From Bradyrhizobium sp. 195 (lineage in GTDB: Bacteria > Pseudomonadota > Alphaproteobacteria > Rhizobiales > Xanthobacteraceae), in contig NZ_CP082161.1 of NCBI RefSeq assembly GCF_023101665.1, positions 1,798,001 to 1,862,000 of the forward strand: a stretch of DNA of 64,000 bases, in the 5' to 3' direction. This document shows positions 8,754 to 17,538 of this stretch, piece by piece; the first letter of the stretch is position 1, and every line of letters starts with the position of its first letter. Both the position numbers and the translations under genes were made by a program. The notes below the pieces were generated by a model. That model was given only the letters and a program-made list of their open reading frames with translations, had not been told where the DNA came from and made no database searches.

Positions 8754-9311
8754 GTGGACGACAAAGAGCGTTGCCTCGTCGTCAATAAACATTGCGAAGA
8801 TCAGAAGTGCGAGAGAATTAGCTTGGGCCGGCATGGCAGCCCGGGTCCCGTCGCCAATTCCGAAAAGATCTATCGGATTCTGATCGCTCCAACCGATATG
8901 AGCGCTGAACAAGTCGCTCTCACCGCTATCACCCATACCGAAACCATCGGAATGAGTGTTTTGCGGGATCGCGCAACAGACGACGAGTTTCGATCAATCG
9001 TAGCGGGGCGCACAGCCCAGCCGGGGCGCTCATTCGTCGGTGTGATTGAGCTCAGCTGTGGCGAGATCCGAGGCTTAGACTCGGCAAATGATGCGGAGGG
9101 GCGTTGCTTTAAGGATCGCCACTTCATTGTCGTGGACACCGATATGGAGAAGCTGCCGCATCACGCAGATGTCTTCAACACGATGCCGCGTCAAAACTCC
9201 GAAGGAAAACCCACCGCGAAAACGGTATGGCGTCGTGAACGCGGGCGGCTGTTGGATTTGGCGAACAAAAATATTGTAAAACGAGCTAGTTTTCGGGAAG
9301 GGCGGATTTAG
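8754..9311 (+). CDS. Hypothetical protein, TIGR04255 cassette gene 3
   Basis: The frame is open from 8646; GTG at 8754 would give 185 residues and start after the upstream stop. The product contains YRILIAPTDMSAEQVALTAI, a segment FVGVIELSCGEIRGL and a late block DRHFIVVDTDMEKLPHHADV, with a basic tail. No known domain. Direction and close spacing make it the third gene of the cassette. The start is uncertain. Confidence 0.5.
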   Translation: MDDKERCLVVNKHCEDQKCERISLGRHGSPGPVANSEKIYRILIAPTDMSAEQVALTAITHTETIGMSVLRDRATDDEFRSIVAGRTAQPGRSFVGVIELSCGEIRGLDSANDAEGRCFKDRHFIVVDTDMEKLPHHADVFNTMPRQNSEGKPTAKTVWRRERGRLLDLANKNIVKRASFREGRI

Positions 9312-9440
9312 TCGTGGCTTGCAAATGCACGATGCCGTTATCCTCGAGACCATCCATGGGGCAGAGACCCCAGCTCTAGGCGGCCGATGCTGTTCATTTC
9401 ATTGCGGTGGCGCTCGCCAGTAACGGCCGGGTGCATAGAT

Positions 9441-9809
9441 TTACTCCTTCGGATACCGACCTTCTTTGTACAGTCGAAGCGCCTCGGCTTTCATGGTTTG
9501 ATAGCAAAGCTGCGAAGCCGCGCGCGTCGTCGGATTGTCAGTCGGATATGCATGGTTCATTAGGTCAGCAGCCGGAATGCGATCGGCGAGCGTGCTCGCG
9601 TAACAGCGGCAGTAATGTGTCTCAAAGAGCGAATTCGGAATAATCTTCGCCTCTTGATCCTTGATTTTTTCGCGCATGCAGCTCGCGGTGTTGGCTTTGA
9701 TAAACTGCTCGCGAGCCCCGCCCGTGAGATATTGGCCGAAACTCGGGGATCCAGAGATCAAGAACACGGCAGTGCTAATTGCAGCAACAGCTCTTCGAAC
9801 TTTTCCCAT
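9441..9809 (-). CDS. Secreted cysteine-containing hypothetical protein (122 aa)
   Basis: It starts MGKVRRAVAAISTAVFLISG with a probable Sec signal peptide cut near SFGQ. The mature part has four cysteines (SCMRE, YCRCYA, LCYQT), probably oxidised in the periplasm. No function recognised. The gene follows the frameshifted membrane-protein gene on the same strand. Confidence 0.6.
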   Translation of the reverse strand: MGKVRRAVAAISTAVFLISGSPSFGQYLTGGAREQFIKANTASCMREKIKDQEAKIIPNSLFETHYCRCYASTLADRIPAADLMNHAYPTDNPTTRAASQLCYQTMKAEALRLYKEGRYPKE

Positions 9810-9822
9810 CGGATTCGCCTGA

Positions 9823-9994
9823 TCAATGCCACCAGCCGAGCCAGATTCCCCATCCGTGGATTACGGCAATCGGAAAGAAGATTCGCTCCCGCAATCAAAA
9901 AGCCCCAGAGCTTTTCATTGAAGCAAGTGTAGAGGTGCTGGCACCAGCCTGCAAACGCGAGCAACCCGATCGCAAATCCTGCCAAATACTGCAT
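9823..9994 (-). pseudogene. Small inner-membrane protein with one frameshift
   Basis: ATG 9994 opens MQYLAGFAIGLLAFAGWCQH and WGFLIAGA; the frame then shifts, and the neighbouring frame supplies IFFPIAVIHGWGIWLGWWH with a stop at 9823-9825. Joined, this is a roughly 57-residue two-helix membrane protein of a common rhizobial type. One base change breaks it in this copy. Confidence 0.55.
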
Positions 9995-10114
9995 GCTGCC
10001 CCCGCTAAAATGGCGCATCCTTGCGCAACCGGAGGGCGAGCGCAAGTTGCTTTTTCCAACGGCCGCAATAAGGTTTCATCGGTAAACTGTTCTAGCTAAT
10101 CGGGATTGTTTGAG

Positions 10115-10501
10115 ATGATCAGGATACTGACGCTATTAGCATGCTTCATGTCTCTATCAGCGCACGCGGCTGAACTGCCTCTAAAACGAGCGAAAAACAG
10201 AATTCCGGATGCTGCATGGGATATCCATGTACCTCGCGGCGTACTCGGCCAAACCCAAATGCTAGTCGACCAAAAAGCGGATCATCCTCTAACGCTTTCT
10301 CGCAACCGCGATTGCTTCAATCCTACAGCGACAGTCGTATATGAGATCACTCGGGAGGACGGGAACGTCCTGCCATATCCCATTGGGGAGTATGGCAGGA
10401 TCAACACTTACGGAAAGATGGCCAAGGTGACTGTTAGCCGACCAGGCAACACATTAGATCGCGCGACCTGCGCGAGCGGAAATATTATCATAAGCGACTG
10501 A
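10115..10501 (+). CDS. Secreted hypothetical protein (128 aa)
   Basis: MIRILTLLACFMSLSAHAAE is a clear signal peptide with a cut after AHA. The mature domain has two cysteines (RDCFNP and ATCAS) and a beta-rich composition (TVVYEITREDGNVLPYPIGE). I chose ATG 10115 because the signal begins there; TTG 10106 is possible. Function unknown. Confidence 0.6.
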   Translation: MIRILTLLACFMSLSAHAAELPLKRAKNRIPDAAWDIHVPRGVLGQTQMLVDQKADHPLTLSRNRDCFNPTATVVYEITREDGNVLPYPIGEYGRINTYGKMAKVTVSRPGNTLDRATCASGNIIISD

Positions 10502-10562
10502 TTGACCTTCTCCCGCCCCTACTTGCGCCAAGCAAAAGCCGGTCCTACGGAGAGAACCGTCC

Positions 10563-10961
10563 GTGCCAGCCTACCTCGTCCGCATCATCGAGACCCGCGA
10601 CCTCGTCGGCATCTTCGTCGCCGATGATGAGGACGATCTCGAGCTCGTGGTCGATGAGTGCACCGACGTGCCGGACTGCGAGTACGTCGAGCTGCCTGCT
10701 GGCGGTGTCATGTGGGAGAGCCCGGCGAAGCCTGTGCCCCTAGATCCAGGCGATCCTGAAGACGACACTTCGCAGATCGAGGAGTTTCCATGGAGCGGTG
10801 CCTCTTTGACCGAGGCATGGTGGTTCATCGCCTACGGGCGAGCCGAAGTGGAATGGACGCCCTTCGAGGAGGATCCGCCCCGGCCGCCGCGACCGGAGCC
10901 GCGGCCGCGCCCGCCAGGATCGGGGCGGGTGCTGCAGTTTCGGAAGCGGCGAGCGACCTAA
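10563..10961 (+). CDS. Conserved acidic hypothetical protein (132 aa)
   Basis: GTG start at 10563 with GGAGAGAACC upstream. The N-terminal 60 residues are strongly acidic (VADDEDDLELVVDECTDVPD) and the C-terminal end is proline/arginine-rich (PPRPPRPEPRPRPPG), suggesting a small folded domain plus a disordered basic tail. Conserved-looking in Bradyrhizobium; function unknown. Its stop overlaps the convergent small gene below by 4 bp. Confidence 0.65.
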   Translation: MPAYLVRIIETRDLVGIFVADDEDDLELVVDECTDVPDCEYVELPAGGVMWESPAKPVPLDPGDPEDDTSQIEEFPWSGASLTEAWWFIAYGRAEVEWTPFEEDPPRPPRPEPRPRPPGSGRVLQFRKRRAT

Positions 10962-11083
10962 TGTAGTATCCGGGCTGCCTCGGCACGCCGGACCTTCTCT
11001 CTCAGCTCCTCGAGTTCCTGAAGCATTTTCAGGAGATCTGGCAGCACGTGTGCACGCTCAAGGATTCGGGTCTTCTGTCGCAT
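10958..11083 (-). CDS. Small helical protein (41 aa)
   Basis: MRQKTRILERAHVLPDLLKM then LQELEELREKVRRAEAARILH: a short amphipathic coiled-coil, like many tiny Bradyrhizobium proteins (compare 36122 and 37370). It converges with, and overlaps by 4 bp, the gene at 10563-10961. Confidence 0.55.
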   Translation of the reverse strand: MRQKTRILERAHVLPDLLKMLQELEELREKVRRAEAARILH

Positions 11084-11268
11084 CGCTCCACGCCTCCATG
11101 CGCGCTGACGGCGAGCGACATCAAGGCGTACACAGGCGAATTTTCTCCTGAGCGGAGAACTACTTTTTTAGCCAAATCACCTGAGCTAGGCCGTGTACCC
11201 ATAAAACCGTCGGGGCGACGCGACGAAGGCTGCGTCCGATTATCCCGTTCGCGACCGAGTTGGTGCGG

Positions 11269-11288
11269 TAGCGCGATATGTCGCGCTA
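11269..11288. repeat. Inverted repeat with 8-bp arms
   Basis: TAGCGCGA and TCGCGCTA flank TATG in the gap between the small gene and the tetR 3' end. There is no T run, so a protein site or a weak stop for the tetR transcript are both possible. The rest of 11084-11337 shows nothing. Confidence 0.45.
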
Positions 11289-11337
11289 GGTCAGAAGCTG
11301 ACCTCGGTGATCATAGCCCATAGCCTTTCGGTGCTTC

Positions 11338-11922
11338 CTAATAGGAAGATGGAGCTCGCGCCAACTGCAGCGCGGCCTCAACGCCACCTTCCAGGATCTG
11401 CTCCGCCTGGACAGTGTCGCGGACGGCCCGCGCGAACTGGAGAGTGCCCACCATGAGGCCGAAGATGGCGGTCGCGCGGCGCCGGCTCGCTGCAGAATCG
11501 GCATCCGGAAGTAGTGCGGCCAGCGACGAAACGTAGCTTCGCAGCGCTTGCTCGTAGTCCTGCCGAGTGGACAGGGGCTGGCGGGCGATTTCCGGGAGCA
11601 ACGCCGCCGAAGGGCACCCTTCCGCCGGGTCTTCGAGGTGAGCGCGGTTGAGGTATCTCCGGATCGCCCCCTCGAGGGCCAGGCCCCTCCGCTGATCCTC
11701 GTCGAGGCGATGTTGTTGGTCGCTGAGCGCGCTCGCCAGCGCCTCGCGAACGAGCGCGTCTTTGGACTCGAAGTGCGGAGAGAATGCGCCTTTGGTCAGG
11801 CCGGCCTCGCCCATGATCCCGGCGATCCCAGCGGCGGAGATGCCGTCTCGGCGCACGCACTTCGACGCCACATCGATGATGTGCCGTCGCGTCGCTGCTT
11901 TATGACCTTTCTCGAAACGCAT
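11338..11922 (-). CDS. TetR-family transcriptional repressor
   Basis: 194 residues. The N-terminal helix-turn-helix reads RRHIIDVASKCVRRDGISAA, then GIMGEAGLTKGAFSPHFESK, the standard TetR signature; the rest is a helical ligand domain ending in a TetR_C-like region (ARAVRDTVQAEQILEGG). It is the last gene of a minus-strand set amidase - DUF302 protein - TetR and is probably their self-regulator. Candidate operators are the repeats at 14046-14074. Confidence 0.88.
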   Translation of the reverse strand: MRFEKGHKAATRRHIIDVASKCVRRDGISAAGIAGIMGEAGLTKGAFSPHFESKDALVREALASALSDQQHRLDEDQRRGLALEGAIRRYLNRAHLEDPAEGCPSAALLPEIARQPLSTRQDYEQALRSYVSSLAALLPDADSAASRRRATAIFGLMVGTLQFARAVRDTVQAEQILEGGVEAALQLARAPSSY

Positions 11923-11951
11923 CTTCTCTCCCCACCAATATCTCGCAGCCG

Positions 11952-12443
11952 TTAGGCTGCAGCCGCTTCCAACAGGGCTTGGAGGTCGCGATCAAGCTGC
12001 TGGGCTACTGCATCGACATTATCGCTGCCAAACTGACCGAAAACGGATGTTGGTCGATCATATTCAAACGCGACACCGCCATCGTCATCCTCGCGCAATA
12101 GGACGCGAATGGGCGCATATAGCCCCGCCGACAGTTGATGGCGGGTCATCTTGGATGCGGTGAGCGGATTTCCGATATCGAACTGGATGGATCGGCGCGT
12201 CAGCCCAGCAATAGCCAGGAGTGCCCCATGGTCACGCTGTCCGAAAATGGTGAGCGGCGGACCGGCCTCCAACTCTCGCAGCGCGCGCGTGCCTTCACCG
12301 TATCGCAGGAGAGTGAAGATCCCGTCATCGATGCGGGGTGTCAAGGTCGCGAGCTTGGCACGAACGTCCTCGAAAGGCTTTGTTGAGCGGATGGTGACGT
12401 GCTCGACCGGAATGGCACGCGTTGAGTGCAGTGCATTGGCCAT
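11952..12443 (-). CDS. DUF302 domain protein
   Basis: 163 residues from ATG 12443 (AGAGGATCAACAG upstream). The core (FEDVRAKLATLTPRIDDG..., LTIFGQRDHGALL, LTRRSIQFDIGNPLTASKM, LYAPIRVLLREDD) matches the DUF302 fold, a small soluble domain of unclear role often linked with stress or redox genes. It lies between the amidase and tetR genes in the same direction. Confidence 0.8.
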   Translation of the reverse strand: MANALHSTRAIPVEHVTIRSTKPFEDVRAKLATLTPRIDDGIFTLLRYGEGTRALRELEAGPPLTIFGQRDHGALLAIAGLTRRSIQFDIGNPLTASKMTRHQLSAGLYAPIRVLLREDDDGGVAFEYDRPTSVFGQFGSDNVDAVAQQLDRDLQALLEAAAA

Positions 12444-12511
12444 CTGTTGATCCTCTAATCGGTTGTCGTTGTTTGCAGGCGGCCCCTTCGCCACGCGAAG
12501 CGGCTACTTCG

Positions 12512-13978
12512 TTAGATCGCACTCGACTTTCCGCCCAAAATGCCTTCGATGCCGCGGGCAAGGTTTAGAAGCTCCCGGTCGCGCCCTAAGGGGGCATCCA
12601 GCTCGAGTCCAATCGGCAGCCCCGCGCGAGACAAGCCAACAGGAAGGCTGATACCGGGCAGCCCCACGCTGCTTGCCGACACGGTGTGGTTCGCCAAAGC
12701 GAGGTAGCTGACTTCCTGCCCCGCGATATGGACGGTCGCCTGCTCCTCGATCAGAGGCGCCGTGCAAGGCGTGGTCGGTTGCAGAATGACCAGCGCCCCA
12801 TGAGAGACGAACGCCGTGTTGAGCCGGCGCTGGATTTCCGGCCGGCTCACATCGAGCGCCGTCCGATAGGCCTCTGCCGAGGTGGCACCTGCACCACCCG
12901 GCAGTACGATGTGCCCCCACGCCTGCCGAAGTTGGGGCTTAAGGCCCTCGTAAATGGCCTCGAACGTGGTCGGAATGTCATGGCGGCGAAGAAATTCCGA
13001 AACTGCGCCCATCGTCTCATGAGCGAAGATGCCCCATGTCGCAGTTTGGACGAGGGAATTGAAGTCTTCGCCAAGGTCTACTTCAACGACCTCGGCGCCG
13101 GCCTCCTGCAGCCGCCGAACCACCGCGCGGAAGCGGGTCTCGACTTCGGAGTCCACCAGATCCAGGAACTGTCGCGGCGCGAAGGCCAGCCGGGCTCCCT
13201 TCAGGCCGTAGCCGCCGTCGGAGAACTCCGCAGCCTCTTCACCAGTCACGACCTGATCCACCAGAATGCAGTCCTCGACGCTTCGGGCGAATACGCCCGT
13301 CGTGTCGAGCGTATGGGAGATCGGCGCAACGCCGTAGCGCGGCCAACGCCCGGTCGTTGGCTTGAAGCCCACGACGCCACAGAACGATGCGGGTACCCGG
13401 ATCGACCCAACGGTGTCACCGCCCAAGGACGCGGGAACGAGCCCAGCGGCCACGGATGCGGCGGAGCCGCTCGACGAGCCGCCCGACACGCGATCTCGTG
13501 CGTGCGGATTCTTCACCTGGCCGTAACGTGCGTTGTGACCGGTCAAGCCGTACGACATCTCGACGAGGTTGTTCTTGCCGAAGACCAAAGCCCCCGCCCC
13601 CTTTATGGCCCGGACAGCGTCGGCATCTTCGTGCGGCACGAAATGAGAGAGGCCTTCGACGCCCAGGCTGGTAGGCAGTCCTTTTGTCAAATAGCTGTCC
13701 TTCACCCCGAGGGGCACGCCAAGGAGCGGGGCCGCCGAGCCGGCCGCACGCGCCTTGTCCACGTCCCTCGCGGCCTCGAGCACAGCAACCTCGTCGATGG
13801 TGATGAAGGCGTTCAGCTCGGCAAGCGCTCGGGCGCGCTGCAGAAGCGCAGTAGTGTAGATTTCCGACGTAATGTCGCCGTTGCCAACCGCTGCTGCAGC
13901 GGCTGCGAGCCCAAGCGAGGTGAGATCTGTGATGTCTCGCGATGCAATCTGGCGTGAAGTGGCGATCATGTCTTCCAT
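12512..13978 (-). CDS. iaaH: Amidase-signature enzyme, probably indole-3-acetamide hydrolase
   Basis: 488 residues, normal for the family. The catalytic triad is visible: Lys93 in GVPLGVKDSY, the cis-Ser in SGGSSSGSAASVAAG (168-170) and the nucleophile Ser192 in GGDTVGSIRVPASFCG. The next block (GFKPTTGRWPRYGVAPISHT, LDTTG) resembles indole-acetamide hydrolases, which release auxin from indole-3-acetamide in the cytoplasm; rhizobia carry such enzymes. Other amide substrates are possible. ATG 13978 has GCGAGGATTT upstream. It heads the minus-strand operon with the DUF302 and TetR genes. Confidence 0.82.
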   Translation of the reverse strand: MEDMIATSRQIASRDITDLTSLGLAAAAAAVGNGDITSEIYTTALLQRARALAELNAFITIDEVAVLEAARDVDKARAAGSAAPLLGVPLGVKDSYLTKGLPTSLGVEGLSHFVPHEDADAVRAIKGAGALVFGKNNLVEMSYGLTGHNARYGQVKNPHARDRVSGGSSSGSAASVAAGLVPASLGGDTVGSIRVPASFCGVVGFKPTTGRWPRYGVAPISHTLDTTGVFARSVEDCILVDQVVTGEEAAEFSDGGYGLKGARLAFAPRQFLDLVDSEVETRFRAVVRRLQEAGAEVVEVDLGEDFNSLVQTATWGIFAHETMGAVSEFLRRHDIPTTFEAIYEGLKPQLRQAWGHIVLPGGAGATSAEAYRTALDVSRPEIQRRLNTAFVSHGALVILQPTTPCTAPLIEEQATVHIAGQEVSYLALANHTVSASSVGLPGISLPVGLSRAGLPIGLELDAPLGRDRELLNLARGIEGILGGKSSAI

Positions 13979-14045
13979 GAAATCCTCGCAAAGAAGGTGT
14001 TTGGTGGCATCCCGCTGCCGCTAAACAGATGGCTCAGCTCAATGC

Positions 14046-14074
14046 CATTACGATCATAATATCACATTACGATC
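14046..14074. promoter_or_regulatory. Direct repeats upstream of the amidase operon, candidate TetR operator
   Basis: CATTACGATC occurs at 14046-14055 and 14065-14074, 19 bp apart; the second extends into the palindrome TACGATCGTA. They lie 68-96 bp upstream of the amidase start, in AT-rich DNA suited to a promoter. The rest of 13979-14424 holds no recognisable gene. Confidence 0.4.
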
Positions 14075-14424
14075 GTACTTCAATGGTGGTTTTCCGTGGA
14101 AGGCGGAGCCGCCGGACACATGTACGTGAGGGCCCAGGTGCCGAATGAAAGGATACTTCAACGGTTCGAAGAACGACCGTCCGGGAGCAAAGAGTTCTGG
14201 ACACGTCCTTCATTTGGTCGGGCAATCTGGCCGGCGCGGATTGCAGACCCTACGTCACAGCGACGGTGAGCGGCGTTCGTCGGCCGAGCACGATTGGTTT
14301 CGGCGGGGATTGTCGGTTGGTTGATGTCCGCTTCTGCCCGCAAGCGCCGAACAAGGACCGGGCCAGGAGTGTTGCGTTCGGCCAGACTCCCGTGATTCAA
14401 ACTCCCAAACTGGGGTCTCGAATC

Positions 14425-15185
14425 ATGCGCTACGAACTCGCCGACTATGAATGGACTGCTATCAAGCCGATGCTCCCGAACAAACCGCGCGGCGTTCCTT
14501 GGGTTAACGATCGCCGTGTCCTCAATGGAATTTTCTGGGTCTTGCGATCCGGAGCACCCTGGCGTGATCTGCCCGAGGCGTTTGGTCCGTATACCACTTG
14601 TTACAACCGCTTTGTGAGGTGGCGGCGAGCGGGTGTCTGGAGCCGTATCATACACGCGCTTGCCGGCGCCCATGATGCCGGCATTCAGATGATCGATACC
14701 TCCATTGTCCGCGTGCACCAGCATGGAGCCTGCATCAAAAGGAACCAATGCCAATCGATGGGACGGTCACGCGGGGGCTTGTCGAGCAAAATACATGCGG
14801 TGGTCGATAGAAATGGTCGGCCGGTACGGCTGGCATTGAGCCCCGGCGAGGCCCATGACGTTCGACTTGCCAGAAAACTGCTGTCACGTTTGCAATACGG
14901 GGCAATGCTGCTTGCCGACCGTGGCTATGACGCTGACTGGATCAGAGAGCTCGCGATGAAGAAGGGTGCCTGGGCCAACATCCCCCGAAAAGCAATCGCA
15001 GCGACCCGATCTGCTTCAGCCCGTATCTCTACCGCGCTCGCAACCAGGTCGAACGGTTCTTCAACAAGATCAAACATTGTCGTCGGGTCGCGACGCGCTA
15101 CGATAGGCTCGCTGCCAACTACCTCGCATTCGTTCAACTCGCGTCAATCAGGCAATGGCTGCGCTTTAATGAGTCCGCGTCCTAG
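14425..15185 (+). pseudogene. IS5-family transposase (IS427-like), one frameshift
   Basis: ATG 14425 begins MRYELADYEWTAIKPMLPNK; the frame runs with RRVLNGIFWVLRSGAPWRDL, DTSIVRVHQHGA and LLADRGYDADWIRE, typical of IS5 transposases. After WANIP the frame is wrong; the next frame supplies the usual end (KSNRSDPICFSPYLYRARNQ, VERFFNKIKHCRR and FNESAS) with a stop at 15183-15185. One missing base in the CCCCC run (about 14985) explains it. An IS630 copy sits exactly at its stop codon. Confidence 0.8.
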
Positions 15186-16371
15186 TCATCTGGAACGCAA
15201 GTTCGTCACATTAGTTGATAGCTCGAATCTCTGCAGAGGAGAGTGCGAGTGGCGAATGCAGGTGAGCGAGGCCGGCCGATCGCGCCGTTAGTGCTGAGTG
15301 CGCAGGAGCGGGCGTATTTGGAGAGGCAAGTTCGTCGCCATCGCGTAGCCCGGTCGCTATCTGAGCGATGCCGTGCGATCCTGCGGTGTGCGGATGGCTT
15401 GCCAAGCAAGTCCGTAGCTGCCGAACTCGGCCTTCACGAACATACCGTTGGTAAGTGGCGTCGCCGGTTTTTGAAGGATCGCTGTGATGGCCTGCTTGAC
15501 GAAGCGCGACCTGGCCGCCCTCGCACCATCAACGACGATCAGGTTGCCGCCGTGATCGAGCGAACGCTGCGGACGACGCCAGCCGACGCGACGCACTGGT
15601 CGATCCGCTCGATGGCGGCGGAAACTGGGTTTTCCCACACCACGATCCGCCGAATGTGGTCGGCGTTCGGCTTGCAGCCGCACCGTAGCCAGACATTCAA
15701 GCTGTCGAGCGATCCGCTGTTCGTCGACAAGGTGCGCGATATCGTTGGCCTTTATCTATCCCCACCGAACCGTGCGCTCGTCCTCAGCATCGATGAGAAA
15801 AGCCAGATTCAGGCGCTCGATCGCGAGCAGCCGGTCTTGCCGATGATGCCTGGCCTGCCGGAACGGCGCACGCACAGTTATGTGCGGCACGGTACGACCT
15901 CGCTGTTTGCCGCGCTCGACGTCGCCTCGGGGTTCGTCATCGGCAAATGCTACAAGCGGCACAGGGCAGTCGAATTCTTGAAGTTTTTAAAAGAGATCGA
16001 TGCCCAGGTCCCTGAAGGCCTCGATGTCCATATCGTCATGGACAACTACGCCACCCACAAGACACCCAGGATCAAAGCGTGGCTCGCTCGCCGGCCGCAC
16101 TATCATGTCCACTTCACACCAACTTCCGCGTCATGGATCAATCAGATCGAGCGTTGGTTCGCTGAACTCACCAGAAAGCAGATCCAGCGAGGTGTTCACA
16201 CCTCCGTCAGGCAGCTCGAGACCGACATCCGTACCTTCATCGACCTGCACAACAGAAACCCGAAGCCCTTCAAATGGACCAAGTCAGCCGATCAGATTTT
16301 GGCTTCCGTCAAACGCTTCTGCCACAAAGCTCAACAGACTTTATGTGGCGAACTTTAGATTCACGTGACTA
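15183..16371 (+). mobile_element. Complete IS630-family insertion sequence
   Basis: Imperfect inverted ends can be read: CTAGTCATCTGGAACGCAAG at 15182 and, on the other strand at the right end, CTAGTCACGTGAATCTAAAG, both continuing into TTCG-CACAT. IS630 elements insert at TA and duplicate it; here TA occurs at 15183-15184 and 16370-16371 within CTAG on both sides. The target CTAG overlapped the TAG stop of the IS5 transposase, so this copy landed in the IS5 element. About 1.19 kb, with one intact transposase gene. Confidence 0.8.
15243..16358 (+). CDS. IS630-family transposase
   Basis: 371 residues and intact. A winged helix-turn-helix lies in the first 120 residues (KSVAAELGLHEHTVGKWRRRF). 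The DDE catalytic residues are in LVLSIDEKSQIQAL, VHIVMDNYATHK and SASWINQIERWFAELT (E of the D34E pair). GTG at 15243 starts the frame after GCAGAGGAGA. It should cut and paste the surrounding element. Confidence 0.92.
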   Translation: MRVANAGERGRPIAPLVLSAQERAYLERQVRRHRVARSLSERCRAILRCADGLPSKSVAAELGLHEHTVGKWRRRFLKDRCDGLLDEARPGRPRTINDDQVAAVIERTLRTTPADATHWSIRSMAAETGFSHTTIRRMWSAFGLQPHRSQTFKLSSDPLFVDKVRDIVGLYLSPPNRALVLSIDEKSQIQALDREQPVLPMMPGLPERRTHSYVRHGTTSLFAALDVASGFVIGKCYKRHRAVEFLKFLKEIDAQVPEGLDVHIVMDNYATHKTPRIKAWLARRPHYHVHFTPTSASWINQIERWFAELTRKQIQRGVHTSVRQLETDIRTFIDLHNRNPKPFKWTKSADQILASVKRFCHKAQQTLCGEL

Positions 16372-16401
16372 GTCCGCGAGGGTAGAAAATTCGGACCTGG
16401 G

Positions 16402-17538
16402 TTAAAGTCCCTTCAGTGCGCGGGGCTTAGCCGCAGGCACCGGCAACAGATCGGCTCGGCGTGCCTCTGCGCTAGCCATCGTGTGCTTATACCGGTCCGC
16501 CGAGTCCGGATCCTTCCAGCGCCCGGTCCGCGTGAGCCCGTAGGTGTCCAGCCCTCCGTAGCGGTGCATCCAGGTCCCGTAGGTGTGGCAGAAGATGTGG
16601 AAGCCGCGCATGCGCTTTGGCAGGACTACCCCGGCGCGGTCCAGTGCGAGGTAGAGCATCTTGTACAGCCGCCCGCCCTTGCAGAACCGGAACAGCTTTT
16701 CGTCGGGATGGCGCTCGAGGAAGGGTACCCCGGCGCCGGCTCGGTTGCGGCCAGCCGCACCATTAGTCAAAACCCCTCCAGTGCCCTTGCTGGGCCTCAC
16801 GGGACGCGGGCGTTGTTTCCGGAAGGCTTCCACCACGATGGGTGGGAGGTGCACCGGGCGGGGCTCGCTGTTCTTCGTGGCGCCGAGGTAGAGCAGGGCC
16901 TGCTCGAGCCTCAGGCCGCGCAGGATGGCCTCCTCCGTGGCGTCGCCCAACCGCATGCCGGTGTAGAGCAACGTCAAGCAGAATAGGCCGAACTCCGGCT
17001 CGATCGCGTAAGCCTCGCGTATCACGGCGAAGGCCTGGTCTGGCTCGAGCCATTCGGTAGCCTTGCTGCCGCGCCAGCCCTTGGGGCGCTTGATCTTGAG
17101 CTCGATCCCGGCATGCTTCAGCACAGCCGACACCGGCGTGTAGAATTGGCGGTTGAGGGTGGTGGCGGGCGCGAGCGGGTAGACGCCGCGGGCGGCGTTG
17201 TCGATCGCCAACTGGTCAATCTCGGCTAAGGGCTTGTCGCGTAAGGCGTGGTCGCCGGTCGCCTCGATGATCTTCCCGAGGAATTTTGCCTCTCCGCCCG
17301 CCTTCAAGTAGGCGAGGGTGGCGTCGGCGAAGGTCGGTGGCTTAGGCGCCTCGGCTACTTCCTCGCGCTTCCGATACTCACCACGTTCGATTGCCTCCTT
17401 GATGCCTTTGAGGACCCGCTTGGCGACCCGAAGTTCAGGAGTGCCCGCAGTTCGCTCAACGTAGACTCCGAGGTACGTTCCTCGGATCTCGTAGTTGGGC
17501 GTTTTCCCTTTGCGGGGAGGGCGGAGGCTGAGGGGCAT
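16402..17538 (-). CDS. Phage-type tyrosine integrase
   Basis: 378 residues. The catalytic Arg is in LLYTGMRLGDA, the box II motif is FHIFCHTYGTWMHRYGG (the usual HxxR reads HxxC here, a form I associate with Bradyrhizobium phage integrases), and the nucleophile Tyr is in GRWKDPDSADRYKH. It should recombine attachment sites of the phage-derived block to its right. It overlaps the upstream excisionase-like gene by 184 bp in another frame. The 30 bp between its stop and the IS630 end hold nothing visible. Confidence 0.85.
   Translation of the reverse strand: MPLSLRPPRKGKTPNYEIRGTYLGVYVERTAGTPELRVAKRVLKGIKEAIERGEYRKREEVAEAPKPPTFADATLAYLKAGGEAKFLGKIIEATGDHALRDKPLAEIDQLAIDNAARGVYPLAPATTLNRQFYTPVSAVLKHAGIELKIKRPKGWRGSKATEWLEPDQAFAVIREAYAIEPEFGLFCLTLLYTGMRLGDATEEAILRGLRLEQALLYLGATKNSEPRPVHLPPIVVEAFRKQRPRPVRPSKGTGGVLTNGAAGRNRAGAGVPFLERHPDEKLFRFCKGGRLYKMLYLALDRAGVVLPKRMRGFHIFCHTYGTWMHRYGGLDTYGLTRTGRWKDPDSADRYKHTMASAEARRADLLPVPAAKPRALKGL

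Noticed and set aside
12686..13957. 423-codon plus-strand open frame
   Set aside because: It is the antisense shadow of the amidase gene, whose catalytic motifs are clear; GC-rich codons keep the other strand open.
14980..15000. Programmed frameshift in the IS5 transposase
   Set aside because: The break is in CCCCC-G, after two thirds of the protein and outside the usual ORF A/B overlap; a one-base deletion is simpler.
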